This document shows, one piece after another, positions 1 through 8,805 of a DNA stretch of 43,678 nucleotides. How positions within the stretch are numbered: position 1 is the first letter of the stretch; every line of letters starts with the position of its first letter. A model generated the notes under the pieces. That model was not told the origin of the DNA. It saw only the letters and a program-made list of their open reading frames with translations, and searched no databases. The translations under genes and the position numbers were made by a program. Source of the stretch: JBELMB01 sp042088665 (lineage in GTDB: Bacteria; Pseudomonadota; Alphaproteobacteria; Rhodobacterales; Rhodobacteraceae); the NCBI GenBank assembly GCA_042088665.1, contig JBELMB010000027.1, positions 1 to 43,678 on the forward strand. Direction: 5' to 3'.

Positions 1-696
1 GGAATAAACAAGTGACTTTTCATCTGTGCCAAGACTGGCGCCGGTTACAGAACCCGTTGAAAGGCTAGAGGTCGTATGGTCAAAAGTAACAATCTGGGTC
101 TTTTCGAAAATCGCTGGCATCGTTGCGCCGCGGGAACGGGCAAACAGGTCTGAGGACACACCCAAGGTTGCCGCATTGGTAACCGTGTCTGTGCTATCTA
201 CAGCATATTCGTTCAAAGCCTGATTAATTTTAGACTGTGAATGGGCTAGGAACTGCTCACGCGTGAAGTCAGGCGATGCGCCAGACAAGGTAATATTATC
301 AACCTGCGAGACATAGCTAGACCCCAGAAGGTCTACGGTAATTGGTGTACTAAGACCAGCTGAGGAGCCATCTTGGTTCAATTTAAACAAATTGATATTT
401 AGCGTATCATCAACATTCTGAACAATCTGGATTTTATTGTCATCACCATAGGCTTCGTTGATCGCACGCTCAACTTCATTTGCGAGCTGTGTTGCATTAT
501 AACGACCTGGACGAATATCAATATTTACAGGTTGGTCACCATTATCGACATTCACTGTCAGGAAGTTTCTACCCCAATAAACGCGGCTATCCCCGGCGCC
601 GCTTTCACGCGTAGCTTTGAACTGCATCGGGTCTGTTACAACCTCAACCAGCCTATCGCCCTCTTCACCAAAATCAAATTCGGACTGCTCACTTTG
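1..696 (-). CDS. Flagellar hook (FlgE)-like protein, internal fragment, AT-rich
   Basis: Reading the minus strand from 696 down to 1 gives about 232 codons without a stop, leaving the window at base 1. The frame is closed upstream by a TGA at 697-699, so neither the true start nor the true end is present. The translation includes DSRVYWGRNFLTVNV, YNATQLANEVERAINEAYG and LSTPITVDLL, a style I associate with hook (FlgE-like) proteins of marine alphaproteobacteria such as the SAR116 group. The family call is from memory and is tentative. Base composition and codon use (AAT, ATT, AAA, GAT rich) differ sharply from everything to the right. It abuts the broken tadG-like gene, so it is either a foreign insertion or an assembly join. 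Confidence 0.45.
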
Positions 697-699
697 TCA

Positions 700-2070
700 A
701 AGTCTGGCATGTCAGCCGTGCTGACCGAAGTGACCGTGGACGAAGGGTTGAACTTCCGGACGGTGACCGCCTCCGCCAGCTCGGACCTCAACACGTTCTT
801 TCTGCACATCAGCGGCATAGACGAACTGACCGCGCCAGCGCTGAGTTCGGCGGAGGAAAAGATCTCCAACGTGGAAATCTCCATGGTGCTCGACGTGTCC
901 GGCTCCATGGCCGGGAACCGCCTTACCAACATGAAGGACGCCGCCGCCGAATTCGTCGACACGGTGATCCAGCCCACCAACGGCACAACCGGCCTGACAA
1001 CGGTTTCGCTGGTGCCCTACAACGCAACGGTCAGCCTCGGCGATACGGTGGCGAGCTACTTCTCGTTGTCGAATGCCCATGCGCATTCCAACTGCCCGAT
1101 CTTTTCGAGCACGGCCTTTGACGAGACGTCGATCGATCCGGATGAGACGCTGGACAAGATAGCGCATTTTGACCCCTACAACTACGACTACAACTCCAAT
1201 GGCACCCTGTCTGATCCGTGGTGCGTCCCCGGTGACAGTATGTCCGTCATGGTGCACAGCGCTGACGCGAACGCGCTGAAAACGCGGATCTCCAGCCTCT
1301 GGGCACAGGGCAACACGGCCATCGACCTCGGGATGAAATGGGGGGTCGGCCTGCTCGATCCGGATGTGGGCGGTGCCCTTGTCGCCATGGCCTCTGATGA
1401 CCTTGTCGTCGCCGATGCCGCCGACCGCCCCGCCTCTTTTGACGACTCCGAAGCGATCAAGTTCGTGGTGGTCATGACCGACGGGCAGAACACCACGCAG
1501 TACGATCTGAAATCGAAGTACAAGTCCGGCTGGTCGGATCTATGGGTCAACGATCGCAACAATAGTTCGGCCAGTGACGACCATTTCTCCCTGCTGGTGG
1601 ACGACAACTGGGGGTCGTCAAACGACGTTTATTTCTGGAAACGCTACGAAAACAGCAGTTGGAACAGCCGCAACCGCAGCACGCCCGATGGCGGCAGCAA
1701 TGCGGACCGGCTGTCCAACGCGGATCTGTTTGCGCGCTTTCCGACCGCCTCCGTAGCCCGCAGCTTTTACGTGCGTCCCTACTACGACGGTTTTGTCAGC
1801 TATAGCGAGTATTACGACATGTACTACGCCTACGAGGCCCAGGTCTCTGGTGGGCAGGCCAACGATCGTCTCTCGCGGATCTGCTCGGCCGCAAAGGATG
1901 CAGGCATCGTGGTCTTTGCCATCGCCTTCGAGGCGCCGGAAGACGGGCAGGAGGCGCTGCAGGACTGTGCGTCTTCTGCCAGTCACTATTTTGACGTGGA
2001 AGGTGTCGAGATCACCGAGACGTTCCACGCCATTGCCCGTCAAATCAATAGTTTGAGGTTGGTCCAATGA
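700..2070 (+). CDS. TadG-like pilus protein with vWA domain, N-terminus missing
   Basis: The reading frame continues back to about 532, but family-like sequence starts only at 700 (KSGMSAVLTEVTVDEG). The leader of a TadG-like protein (positively charged N-terminus, hydrophobic pilin helix) is absent. A von Willebrand factor A domain follows, with the MIDAS motif DVSGSM at about 892-909, a TAIDLG segment near 1318 and VVMTDGQN near 1471. TadG-like proteins belong to the Tad (Flp) pilus secretion locus and are thought to sit in the cell envelope. The stop codon overlaps the next ATG (ATGA at 2067-2070), showing translational coupling with the TadE-like gene. Function is inferred from domain and context; the original start is not in the window. 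Confidence 0.75.
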   Translation, partial: KSGMSAVLTEVTVDEGLNFRTVTASASSDLNTFFLHISGIDELTAPALSSAEEKISNVEISMVLDVSGSMAGNRLTNMKDAAAEFVDTVIQPTNGTTGLTTVSLVPYNATVSLGDTVASYFSLSNAHAHSNCPIFSSTAFDETSIDPDETLDKIAHFDPYNYDYNSNGTLSDPWCVPGDSMSVMVHSADANALKTRISSLWAQGNTAIDLGMKWGVGLLDPDVGGALVAMASDDLVVADAADRPASFDDSEAIKFVVVMTDGQNTTQYDLKSKYKSGWSDLWVNDRNNSSASDDHFSLLVDDNWGSSNDVYFWKRYENSSWNSRNRSTPDGGSNADRLSNADLFARFPTASVARSFYVRPYYDGFVSYSEYYDMYYAYEAQVSGGQANDRLSRICSAAKDAGIVVFAIAFEAPEDGQEALQDCASSASHYFDVEGVEITETFHAIARQINSLRLVQ

Positions 2071-2657
2071 TGCCTGAATCACAGATGTGCCCTTCGACCG
2101 GAGCCCCCTCGACCAACAAGACCAAGCAGCGGATGCGCCGCCGGACGGCGCGGTTCCTGCGCAACGAAGACGGCAACTCGACCATTGAATTCGTGGTCTA
2201 CTTCTCGGTCTTCTTTTTCGTGCTCGCCGCGGGTGTGGAGATCGCTTATCTGAACCTGCGCCATGCGATGCTGGAACGGGGGCTTGACCTGGCGACCCGA
2301 GAGATCCGTCTCGCCACCGGGCACATCCCCAGCTACGACGACGTGCGCACGCATATCTGCGAAGAGGCGACCATTCTCGACGACTGCGAAAGCAACCTGC
2401 GGCTTGAAATGGTGCAGGTGAACCCGCGCAGTTTTGTGCAGGTCCAACAGCAAGCGGATTGCGTGAACGCAGAAGAAGAGCCGCGCCCCGTGCGGGCCTT
2501 TGAAGATGGTCAGGACAACGACCTGATGCTGATCCGCGCCTGCCTGAAGTTCAAGCCCCTGATGCCGACAACCGGGCTTGGCAAGGAACTCAACAAAGAT
2601 GATGAAGGCTATGCACAACTTGTTGTGACCTCTGCCTTTGTGCAAGAGCCGAGGTGA
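2067..2657 (+). CDS. TadE-like pseudopilin
   Basis: This 196-residue protein has a short basic cytoplasmic leader (residues about 20-33), the pseudopilin-like signature NEDGNSTIEF and a single hydrophobic helix (about residues 45-65). An extracytoplasmic domain with several cysteines follows (HICEEA, DDCESN, ADCVNA, RACLKF). This is the TadE-like layout: minor pseudopilins of the Tad pilus that are cleaved before the hydrophobic helix by a TadV-type prepilin peptidase. The ATG overlaps the TGA of the upstream vWA gene by four bases, and the TGA at 2655-2657 lies two bases before the next gene's ATG, so all three are likely co-translated. Whether it is TadE or TadF in the strict sense cannot be decided. 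Confidence 0.8.
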   Translation: MMPESQMCPSTGAPSTNKTKQRMRRRTARFLRNEDGNSTIEFVVYFSVFFFVLAAGVEIAYLNLRHAMLERGLDLATREIRLATGHIPSYDDVRTHICEEATILDDCESNLRLEMVQVNPRSFVQVQQQADCVNAEEEPRPVRAFEDGQDNDLMLIRACLKFKPLMPTTGLGKELNKDDEGYAQLVVTSAFVQEPR

Positions 2658-2659
2658 CC

Positions 2660-3220
2660 ATGATGATGTCCGTAATTTGTGCCCGCCTGCGCCGGTTTTT
2701 GGAAGACACCCGGGGCAACATCGGGATCGAGACGATTATCTGGGTGCCGTTGACCCTGACCGTTCTGGCCTCGACCTTTTCCCTGCATGACGCCTTTCGC
2801 TACAAGAGCCTGAACACAAAGGCGGCCTATACGATCTCTGACGCGATCTCGCGGGAGACGGATCCGATCAACAATGACTACCTCGACGGTATGGTCGAGG
2901 TGCTGGAGTTCCTCACCCGCTCTGATGGGCCCTACAGCCTGCGGGTCACGCTGGTCCGCTACAACAAGAACAAGAACAAATACGTCCTGGAGTGGTCACA
3001 GACACGCGGGGCATTCACCGCGCTGAGGACGCGGGATCTGAATGCCATGACCGATCAATTGCCGACCATGCTGCACAATGAGCGCGTGATCGTGGTCGAG
3101 ACGGAGACGGAATACGTGCCGCCGATGACGGTGCCTGGTTTGAACGAAGAAGGGCTGTTTTACACATACGGGTTCACCCGCCCGCGCTTTGCACCCAAGA
3201 TCGTGTGGAGTGACGACTAG
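2660..3220 (+). CDS. TadE/TadF-like pilus assembly protein
   Basis: A protein of 186 residues from ATG 2660. A GTG at 2654 overlaps the upstream stop and is a possible alternative start. The N-terminus is basic, followed by GNIGIETIIWVPLTLTVLAS, a pseudopilin-like G(x)n(x)E motif plus one membrane helix (residues about 19-42), then an extracytoplasmic domain. It is the third member of a tight set with the vWA and TadE-like genes, which fits the tadE/F/G end of a Tad pilus locus. The remaining tad genes (secretin, ATPase, prepilin peptidase) are not in the window. After its stop there is a long non-coding stretch, so it probably ends the operon. Confidence 0.75.
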   Translation: MMMSVICARLRRFLEDTRGNIGIETIIWVPLTLTVLASTFSLHDAFRYKSLNTKAAYTISDAISRETDPINNDYLDGMVEVLEFLTRSDGPYSLRVTLVRYNKNKNKYVLEWSQTRGAFTALRTRDLNAMTDQLPTMLHNERVIVVETETEYVPPMTVPGLNEEGLFYTYGFTRPRFAPKIVWSDD

Positions 3221-3643
3221 AACTGCGTGGTGTTTCGGGCCTGTCCCGGATCAACCATAGGATGACTTGTATATGCGGGGCGGGCGACGTGGGTCGACCG
3301 CCCCGGTGTCCTTGCGCCGGAGGCGCACGCCTTAGAAAGAGCCGGAGGCGCAGACCTTAGAAAGAGCCGGAGGCGCAGACCTTAAGGCGTGTCACAGGCG
3401 TAGCGCGTGTCAGAGACACCGGAACAGTATTGCCACATGCAGAACAGTTGATTTCGCACCGCCGATGTCAGGTCGCTGAAGGACGACCTCACGAGGTCTG
3501 GTTCCGCCTTGTTGTGCGGCTTTTGCGCCCGTTGTCGCGAAGCGGCATGCGAATGTCGAAAAACGCCACATCAAGCGGTGCGCAGGATTGCTACTCCTGT
3601 TCGGGGCTGCTTGAGTGGCCGCGCTTGCGACAGGAGGCGACCC
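3221..3643. other. 423-bp intergenic stretch between tad genes and soxBDAG
   Basis: No convincing gene on either strand: the open frames here lack a plausible ribosome site and any recognisable domain. The left half contains the 25-bp tandem repeat listed separately. The right half (about 3390-3630) must hold the promoter of the sarcosine oxidase operon, but no clear -35/-10 pair or riboswitch fold was recognised. The stretch ends with the ribosome site AGGAGGCGA (3632-3640) of the sarcosine oxidase beta gene. Confidence 0.6.
3316..3385. repeat. 25-bp tandem repeat, about 2.8 copies
   Basis: The unit starts GCCGGAGGCGCA and ends CCTTAGAAAGA. Copies lie at 3316-3340 (differing by CACG instead of CAGA), 3341-3365, and a truncated one at 3366-3385. 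It sits in non-coding DNA just after the tad genes. It could be a replication-slippage product or a small structural/binding array; no function can be assigned from sequence. Confidence 0.85.
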
Positions 3644-4897
3644 ATGGGTTTTTCGGGATGGCGCATTTTGAAGGAAGGGCTGACCGGCAACCGCGGTTGG
3701 CGCCCGCATTGGCGTTCTCCGGAACCCAAGAAGGAATATGACATTGTCATCATTGGTGGCGGTGGCCACGGCTTGTCGACGGCCTTCTACCTCGCGCAGG
3801 AATACGGGCTGACCAATGTGGCAGTGCTTGAGCGCGGTTATCTGGGCGGCGGCAACGTCGGGCGCAACACGACGATCGTGCGTGCCAACTACTTTCTGCC
3901 GGGCAACTCGGAGTTCTATTCCCACTCGTTGAAGCTGTGGGAAGGTATGGAACAAGCGCTTAATTTCAACACGATGATGTCCCAGCGCGGGATCCTCAAC
4001 CTGTTTCATTCCGATGGTCAGCGCGATGCCTTTGCGCGGCGCGGCAATGCCATTCGCAATCAGGGGGACGATGCGGAGTTGTTGTCACGCGCGCAGGTGC
4101 GCGAGATGGTGCCCTTTCTGGATTTCGACACGGCGCGTTTCCCGATCTATGGCGGATTGTTGCAGCGCCGGGCCGGATCCGCGCGTCATGATGCGGTGGC
4201 CTGGGGGTATGCCCGGGGCGCTGACCAGCGCGGCGTGGACCTGATCCAGAACTGCGAAGTCACGGGTATCGACATCGAGGACGGGCGCGTGCGCGGTGTG
4301 CAGACGTCGCGCGGGGAGATCCGCGCCAAGAAAGTCGGCATCGTTGTCGCGGGCCGGTCCAGCCAGGTCGCGGCCATGGCGGGCATGCGTCTGCCCATTG
4401 AAAGCCACGTGCTGCAGGCGTTTGTCAGCGAGGGGCTGAAGCCTTGCATCGACAACGTGGTGACCTTTGGCATGGGCCATTTCTATATCAGCCAGTCGGA
4501 CAAGGGTGGTCTGGTGTTCGGGGGTGATCTGGATTTCTACGCGTCTTATGCGGCGCGGGGCAATCTGCATATGGCGGAGCACGTGATGGAGGCCGGAATG
4601 ACGCTGATGCCGATGATCGGCAAGGCGCGTCTCTTGCGCAGTTGGGGTGGTATCATGGACATGTCGCCCGATGGCTCGCCGATCATCGACAAGACACATA
4701 TCGACGGGCTCTACCTGAACTGTGGCTGGTGCTACGGCGGGTTCAAGGCGGTGCCTGCCTCGGGCAATTGCTTTGCGCATCTGCTGGCGACGGACCGTCC
4801 CCATGAGGCCGCGACGAAGTTCCGGCTGGATCGTTTCGAGACGGGCCGCGGGCTCCTGGACGAGGAGGCGACCGGTGCGCAACATAACCTGCACTGA
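3644..4897 (+). CDS. soxB: Sarcosine oxidase, beta subunit
   Basis: This is the catalytic beta subunit of heterotetrameric sarcosine oxidase, which demethylates sarcosine to glycine and passes one-carbon units to tetrahydrofolate with release of hydrogen peroxide. The 417-residue protein is full length for the family. It has an N-terminal FAD/NAD Rossmann site (YDIVIIGGGGHGLSTAF, residues 32-48), the RHD segment around His182 in the region where FMN is covalently attached in known enzymes, and a C-terminal CGWCYGGFKAVPASG motif near the flavin. ATG 3644 is preferred because AGGAGGCGA precedes it and the protein begins MGFSGWRILKEG; the frame stays open further upstream. It heads a soxBDAG operon. 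It is unrelated to the sulfur-oxidation soxB at 29926. Confidence 0.96.
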   Translation: MGFSGWRILKEGLTGNRGWRPHWRSPEPKKEYDIVIIGGGGHGLSTAFYLAQEYGLTNVAVLERGYLGGGNVGRNTTIVRANYFLPGNSEFYSHSLKLWEGMEQALNFNTMMSQRGILNLFHSDGQRDAFARRGNAIRNQGDDAELLSRAQVREMVPFLDFDTARFPIYGGLLQRRAGSARHDAVAWGYARGADQRGVDLIQNCEVTGIDIEDGRVRGVQTSRGEIRAKKVGIVVAGRSSQVAAMAGMRLPIESHVLQAFVSEGLKPCIDNVVTFGMGHFYISQSDKGGLVFGGDLDFYASYAARGNLHMAEHVMEAGMTLMPMIGKARLLRSWGGIMDMSPDGSPIIDKTHIDGLYLNCGWCYGGFKAVPASGNCFAHLLATDRPHEAATKFRLDRFETGRGLLDEEATGAQHNLH

Positions 4898-4957
4898 GCG
4901 CGCTGATGGGCGTCGCGCCGTGAGTATTTTTGAAACAGAGAAGCCTCAGGGGGCGTC

Positions 4958-5221
4958 ATGCGGCTGAACTGTCCGTTGTGCGGCGAGCGGGATCGCCGGG
5001 AGTTTTACTATCAGGGTGACGCGATCATGCTGGAGCGTCCCGCCGGGGACGATCCGTCGGTATGGGCCGAGTGGCTGCATCTGCGCGACAACCCGGCCGG
5101 GCGGACGCGTGATCTTTGGCATCACGAGGCGGGCTGCGGGTCCTGGCTGGTGGTGTCGCGGGACACGGTGACCCACGAGATTCATGATGTGGAACTGGTG
5201 GAGGCGGACAATGCGGATTGA
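4958..5221 (+). CDS. soxD: Sarcosine oxidase, delta subunit
   Basis: This small zinc-binding structural subunit has 87 residues. The ligands are visible: Cys5 and Cys8 in NCPLCGE, and His56 and Cys60 in the HHEAGCGSW segment, matching the Cys2-His-Cys zinc site of known delta subunits. The protein carries no flavin and stabilises the alpha-beta assembly. It lies 60 bp after soxB, and its last 11 bases overlap the start of soxA, indicating translational coupling. It is slightly short for the family at the C-terminus, possibly because of that overlap. Confidence 0.95.
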   Translation: MRLNCPLCGERDRREFYYQGDAIMLERPAGDDPSVWAEWLHLRDNPAGRTRDLWHHEAGCGSWLVVSRDTVTHEIHDVELVEADNAD

Positions 5222-8144
5222 CGGCTTTGGTCGGGTGGATCGGTCTTGGCCGCTGGCCTTCACCTTTGACGGCGCATCATTCAGTGGTTTTGCCGGTGAC
5301 ACGCTGGCCTCTGCGCTTATGGGGGCAGGCGTGTCGCTGGTGGGGCGCAGTTTCAAGTATCATCGCCCGCGCGGTGTCCTGACGGATACCTCGGCGGAGC
5401 CCAATGCATTGGTGACGGTCCGGGAGGGCGCGCAAGCGGATCCCAACACCCGCGCCACGGTGCAGGAACTTTACGAGGGGCTTGTCTCTCATAGCCAGAA
5501 CCGCTGGCCGAGCCTCGCCCTTGATGTGATGAGCGTCAACGATCTTTTTTCGCCATTTCTGGGGGCAGGGTTCTACTACAAGACCTTCATGTGGCCGCCC
5601 AAGTTCTGGGAAAAGGTCTATGAGCCGATCATTCGCAAGGCGGCGGGCCTTGGGGCCTTGTCAGGTGCGCCCAATGCAGACCGATATGAGAAAGCCTTTG
5701 TGTTTTGTGACGTGCTGGTGATCGGCGGAGGCCCGTCCGGGCTGATGGCGGCGCGGGCGGCGGCGGAGGCCGGTGCTGACGTGATCCTCGTGCATGAGGA
5801 TGTGGCGCCCGGCGGACGGCTGTTGAGCGAAGTCGAAGAGATCGACGGCCGTCCGGCTGCGGATTGGGTCGCGGATGTGGTGGCGGATCTTGCGCTGCGC
5901 GACAACGTGCGGCTGATGACGCGGTGCTCTGTCACGGGGGCCTATGACGACGGGACCTTTGGCGCGCTCGAGCGCGTGGCGCAGCATGTGAAAGTGCCCG
6001 GTGATTGCCCGCTGGAGTGCTTTTGGCGGATCGCGGCGCGGCGCACGGTTCTGTGTGCCGGGGCGCTCGAACGCCATGTGGCGTTTCGCAACAACGATGT
6101 GCCCGGGGTGATGATGGCAAGCGCGTTGCGCGGGTATCTGAACCGGTTCGGGGTGACACCCGGACAGCGCGTTGCGGTCTTTGGCAACAATGACGATGCC
6201 CATCGCACAGCGCGCGATCTCAAGGCCGCGGGGTGCCATGTGGCCGGGCTGATCGACAGCCGTCACGATGCGACAAACCTTGCCGGCGACGTCCCGTTCT
6301 TTCCCGGCTGGCAGGTGTCGGGCACGCAGGGACGTCAAAAGCTGTCCGGGATCACCCTGCGGTCCCCGGATGGGCGTCGCGATGAGCTTCAGGTCGAAGC
6401 GCTGGGCGTGTCTGGCGGCTGGAATCCCAACGTGCATCTGACCTGTCACCGCAACAGTCGACCGGTCTGGCAGGAGGACATCGCAGCCTTTGTGCCAAAG
6501 GACGGCGCGGTGCCGGGAATGCGCGTGGCGGGCGCTGCGCGTGGACGGTATTCGACGGCGGCCTGTCTGGCGGACGGGGCAGAGGCCGGGGCGGCGGCGG
6601 CGCAGGACCTTGGCTTTGCTGCAATGCCAATCGCTGTGCCCGAGGCCTGTGATGCGCCGACGCGCGTGCGCCGTCTTTGGGCCGTTGCGGGCAAGGGGCG
6701 GGCCTGGCTCGATTTTCAGAACGATGTCACCGTGAAGGACATCAAGCAGGCCGCGGCAGAGAACTATGCCTCTGTCGAGCACATGAAGCGGTACACCACG
6801 CAGGGCATGGCCACCGATCAGGGCAAATCCTCCAATGTGGCGGCGCTGGCCATTCTTGCGGATGCCACGGGCCGCGACATTCCGGAAACCGGCACGACGA
6901 CCTTCCGTCCGCCCTATCAGCCGGTTGCCATTGCGGCGATGGGCGCGGGTGCACAGGGCAAGGGGTTCGCGCCGCAGCGGTTCACCACGTCCCATGCCAT
7001 GAGCGTCGAACGCAAGGCGCCCATGATCGAGGCCGGGCTGTGGTATCGACCGTCCTACTTTCCACAGGCAGGAGAGAAGACATGGCGCGAGTCCTGTGAT
7101 CGCGAAATCACCATGGTCCGCAGCCACGTCGGCGTCTGCGATGTCTCGACGCTGGGCAAGATCGACCTTCAGGGCGCTGACGTTGGTCGGTTCCTCGATC
7201 TCGTCTATAGCAACGGGTTTTCAAAACTGAAACCGGGGCGCACCCGGTATGGCCTCATGTTGCGCGAAGACGGGCACGTCATGGACGATGGCACCACCGC
7301 GCGGTTGACCGAAAACCAGTGGGTGATGACCACGACCACGGCCGCCGCGGGCCAGGTGATGCGGCATCTGGACTGGGTGAAGCAGGCCTATTGCCGGGGA
7401 TGGGACGTGCGCTTTGTCTCTGTGACAGAGCAGTGGGCGCAGTTTGCCGTGGCAGGGCCCAAGTCGCGGGATCTGTTGAACGCGGTGCTGGATGCGCCGA
7501 TCGACGATGAGACGTTCCCGTTCATGCAGAACGGTGCTGTGTCCGTCGGGGGCGTCGGTGCGCGGCTCTTTCGGATTTCGTTCTCGGGCGAACATGCCTA
7601 CGAGCTGGCCGTGCCCGCACGATACGGCGCGAGCCTGTTCAAGGTGCTCGTCGACGCGGCCGAGGCCCGGGAAGGCGGGCCCTACGGGATGGAGGCGCTC
7701 AACGTTCTGCGTATCGAGAAGGGGCATATCACCCACGCAGAGATCCACGGGCGCACGACCGCCTTTGACATTGGATTTGCGCGGATGGTCTCCGCCAAGA
7801 AAGACTGCATTGGCAAGGTCCTCGCCGCGCGACCCGGACTGGTCGAGGACACGCGCGAGCAACTGGTGGGCCTGCGGCTGGTGTCTGGCCCCTCACTCGT
7901 GGCGGGGGCGCATCTGTTCGAGGCCGGGGCAGAGGCCGTGCGGGTCAACGATCAGGGCTATGTGACCTCCGTGGGGTATTCGCCAACGCTGTCGGCTTTC
8001 CTCGGGCTGGGCTTTTTGCAGAACGGTCGGGCGCGTCACGGGGAGCAGGTGAAAATGGTGGACCACTTGCGGGGGGTGACCGCGGTTTGCGAGATCACCG
8101 ACCCGGTGTTCCATGATCCTCAGGGAGGGCGGTTGCGTGGTTGA
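5211..8144 (+). CDS. soxA: Sarcosine oxidase, alpha subunit
   Basis: A protein of 977 residues, normal for the alpha subunit. Domains in order: an N-terminal ferredoxin-like part (residues 1 to about 100); an NAD(P)-binding Rossmann domain beginning CDVLVIGGGPSGLMAARAA (about residue 165), which holds noncatalytic NAD+ in characterised enzymes; and from about residue 600 an aminomethyltransferase (GcvT)-type folate domain running through SFSGEHAYELAVP and GMEALNVLRIEKGHI. The folate domain takes the methyl-derived carbon as 5,10-methylene-THF. ATG 5211 (MRIDGFGRVD) is chosen. A longer in-frame start at 5184 would add nine Trp- and Arg-rich residues and overlap the delta gene further. The 3' end overlaps soxG. 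Confidence 0.95.
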   Translation: MRIDGFGRVDRSWPLAFTFDGASFSGFAGDTLASALMGAGVSLVGRSFKYHRPRGVLTDTSAEPNALVTVREGAQADPNTRATVQELYEGLVSHSQNRWPSLALDVMSVNDLFSPFLGAGFYYKTFMWPPKFWEKVYEPIIRKAAGLGALSGAPNADRYEKAFVFCDVLVIGGGPSGLMAARAAAEAGADVILVHEDVAPGGRLLSEVEEIDGRPAADWVADVVADLALRDNVRLMTRCSVTGAYDDGTFGALERVAQHVKVPGDCPLECFWRIAARRTVLCAGALERHVAFRNNDVPGVMMASALRGYLNRFGVTPGQRVAVFGNNDDAHRTARDLKAAGCHVAGLIDSRHDATNLAGDVPFFPGWQVSGTQGRQKLSGITLRSPDGRRDELQVEALGVSGGWNPNVHLTCHRNSRPVWQEDIAAFVPKDGAVPGMRVAGAARGRYSTAACLADGAEAGAAAAQDLGFAAMPIAVPEACDAPTRVRRLWAVAGKGRAWLDFQNDVTVKDIKQAAAENYASVEHMKRYTTQGMATDQGKSSNVAALAILADATGRDIPETGTTTFRPPYQPVAIAAMGAGAQGKGFAPQRFTTSHAMSVERKAPMIEAGLWYRPSYFPQAGEKTWRESCDREITMVRSHVGVCDVSTLGKIDLQGADVGRFLDLVYSNGFSKLKPGRTRYGLMLREDGHVMDDGTTARLTENQWVMTTTTAAAGQVMRHLDWVKQAYCRGWDVRFVSVTEQWAQFAVAGPKSRDLLNAVLDAPIDDETFPFMQNGAVSVGGVGARLFRISFSGEHAYELAVPARYGASLFKVLVDAAEAREGGPYGMEALNVLRIEKGHITHAEIHGRTTAFDIGFARMVSAKKDCIGKVLAARPGLVEDTREQLVGLRLVSGPSLVAGAHLFEAGAEAVRVNDQGYVTSVGYSPTLSAFLGLGFLQNGRARHGEQVKMVDHLRGVTAVCEITDPVFHDPQGGRLRG

Positions 8145-8688
8145 GTTGCAAGCCAGAACGGCCGGAGAGGGCCTGTTGCCAGTGACCAAAGGGGCAGTCA
8201 CGCTGACCGAAGTAACGGAGGGCCAGATCACCTCCGTGATGCCGTTCGAGGGGCGGCGGCGGGCGCTGTCAGACATGCTGGTCGCGGCGCATGGGGTGGA
8301 CTTTCCCGACCCCAACGTGGTGAGCCGCGCAGAGGCGGCGCTTTGCCAGTGGACCGGTCGGGGGCAGGCTTTCCTGATTGGCCCGGCGCCGGATGCGCGC
8401 CTGTCAGAGCACGCCGCGATCACCGATCAGAGCGACGCATGGGTGCGGGTTCACCTGTCGGGCGACGGGGTCGAGGACGTGCTCGCGCGCTTGGTGCCGC
8501 TGGATCTGCGTCCCTCGGCCTTTCCGGTAGAGGCCTGCGCGCGCAGCCTGCTGCAGCACATGTCGGTCTGTCTGCGGCGCGACGCCGACGGGATCGAGAT
8601 CATGAGCTTTCGGTCCATGGCGGCGACGCTTGTGCATGAAATCGCCGATGCCATGGCAGCCGTTGCCGCGCGGGCGGCTGCGGGCTAG
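8137..8688 (+). CDS. soxG: Sarcosine oxidase, gamma subunit
   Basis: This gamma subunit completes the sarcosine oxidase heterotetramer and is structural. Starting at GTG 8137 gives 183 residues (MVELQARTAGEGLLPV). That start is preferred because a GGGAGGG ribosome site lies just upstream and the sequence then resembles known gamma subunits. ATG 8113 in the same frame would add eight residues and a deeper overlap. The body shows GAVTLTEVTEGQITSVMPFEG near the start and HMSVCLRRDADGIEIMSFRSMA toward the C-terminus, typical of the family. It overlaps soxA by eight bases and ends the operon; no terminator hairpin is obvious after it. Confidence 0.92.
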   Translation: MVELQARTAGEGLLPVTKGAVTLTEVTEGQITSVMPFEGRRRALSDMLVAAHGVDFPDPNVVSRAEAALCQWTGRGQAFLIGPAPDARLSEHAAITDQSDAWVRVHLSGDGVEDVLARLVPLDLRPSAFPVEACARSLLQHMSVCLRRDADGIEIMSFRSMAATLVHEIADAMAAVAARAAAG

Positions 8689-8805
8689 AACCTCTGGAAA
8701 TCGGGATGGTCCGGGGTGTGACACCGGTCCCGCCTTGGGGATGCGCGGCAGTTGCGTGTCCTTGTTGGCGATCAATACGGGCAAGTGTTTTGTTGGAGAC
8801 GTCGT

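Noticed and set aside
26..223. Small plus-strand open frame at the left end
   Set aside because: The minus strand here reads as a long coherent hook-like protein in AT-rich DNA; the plus frame has no ribosome site.
3386..3630. Riboswitch upstream of the sarcosine oxidase operon
   Set aside because: A glycine riboswitch would make sense here, but no recognisable conserved core was found by reading.
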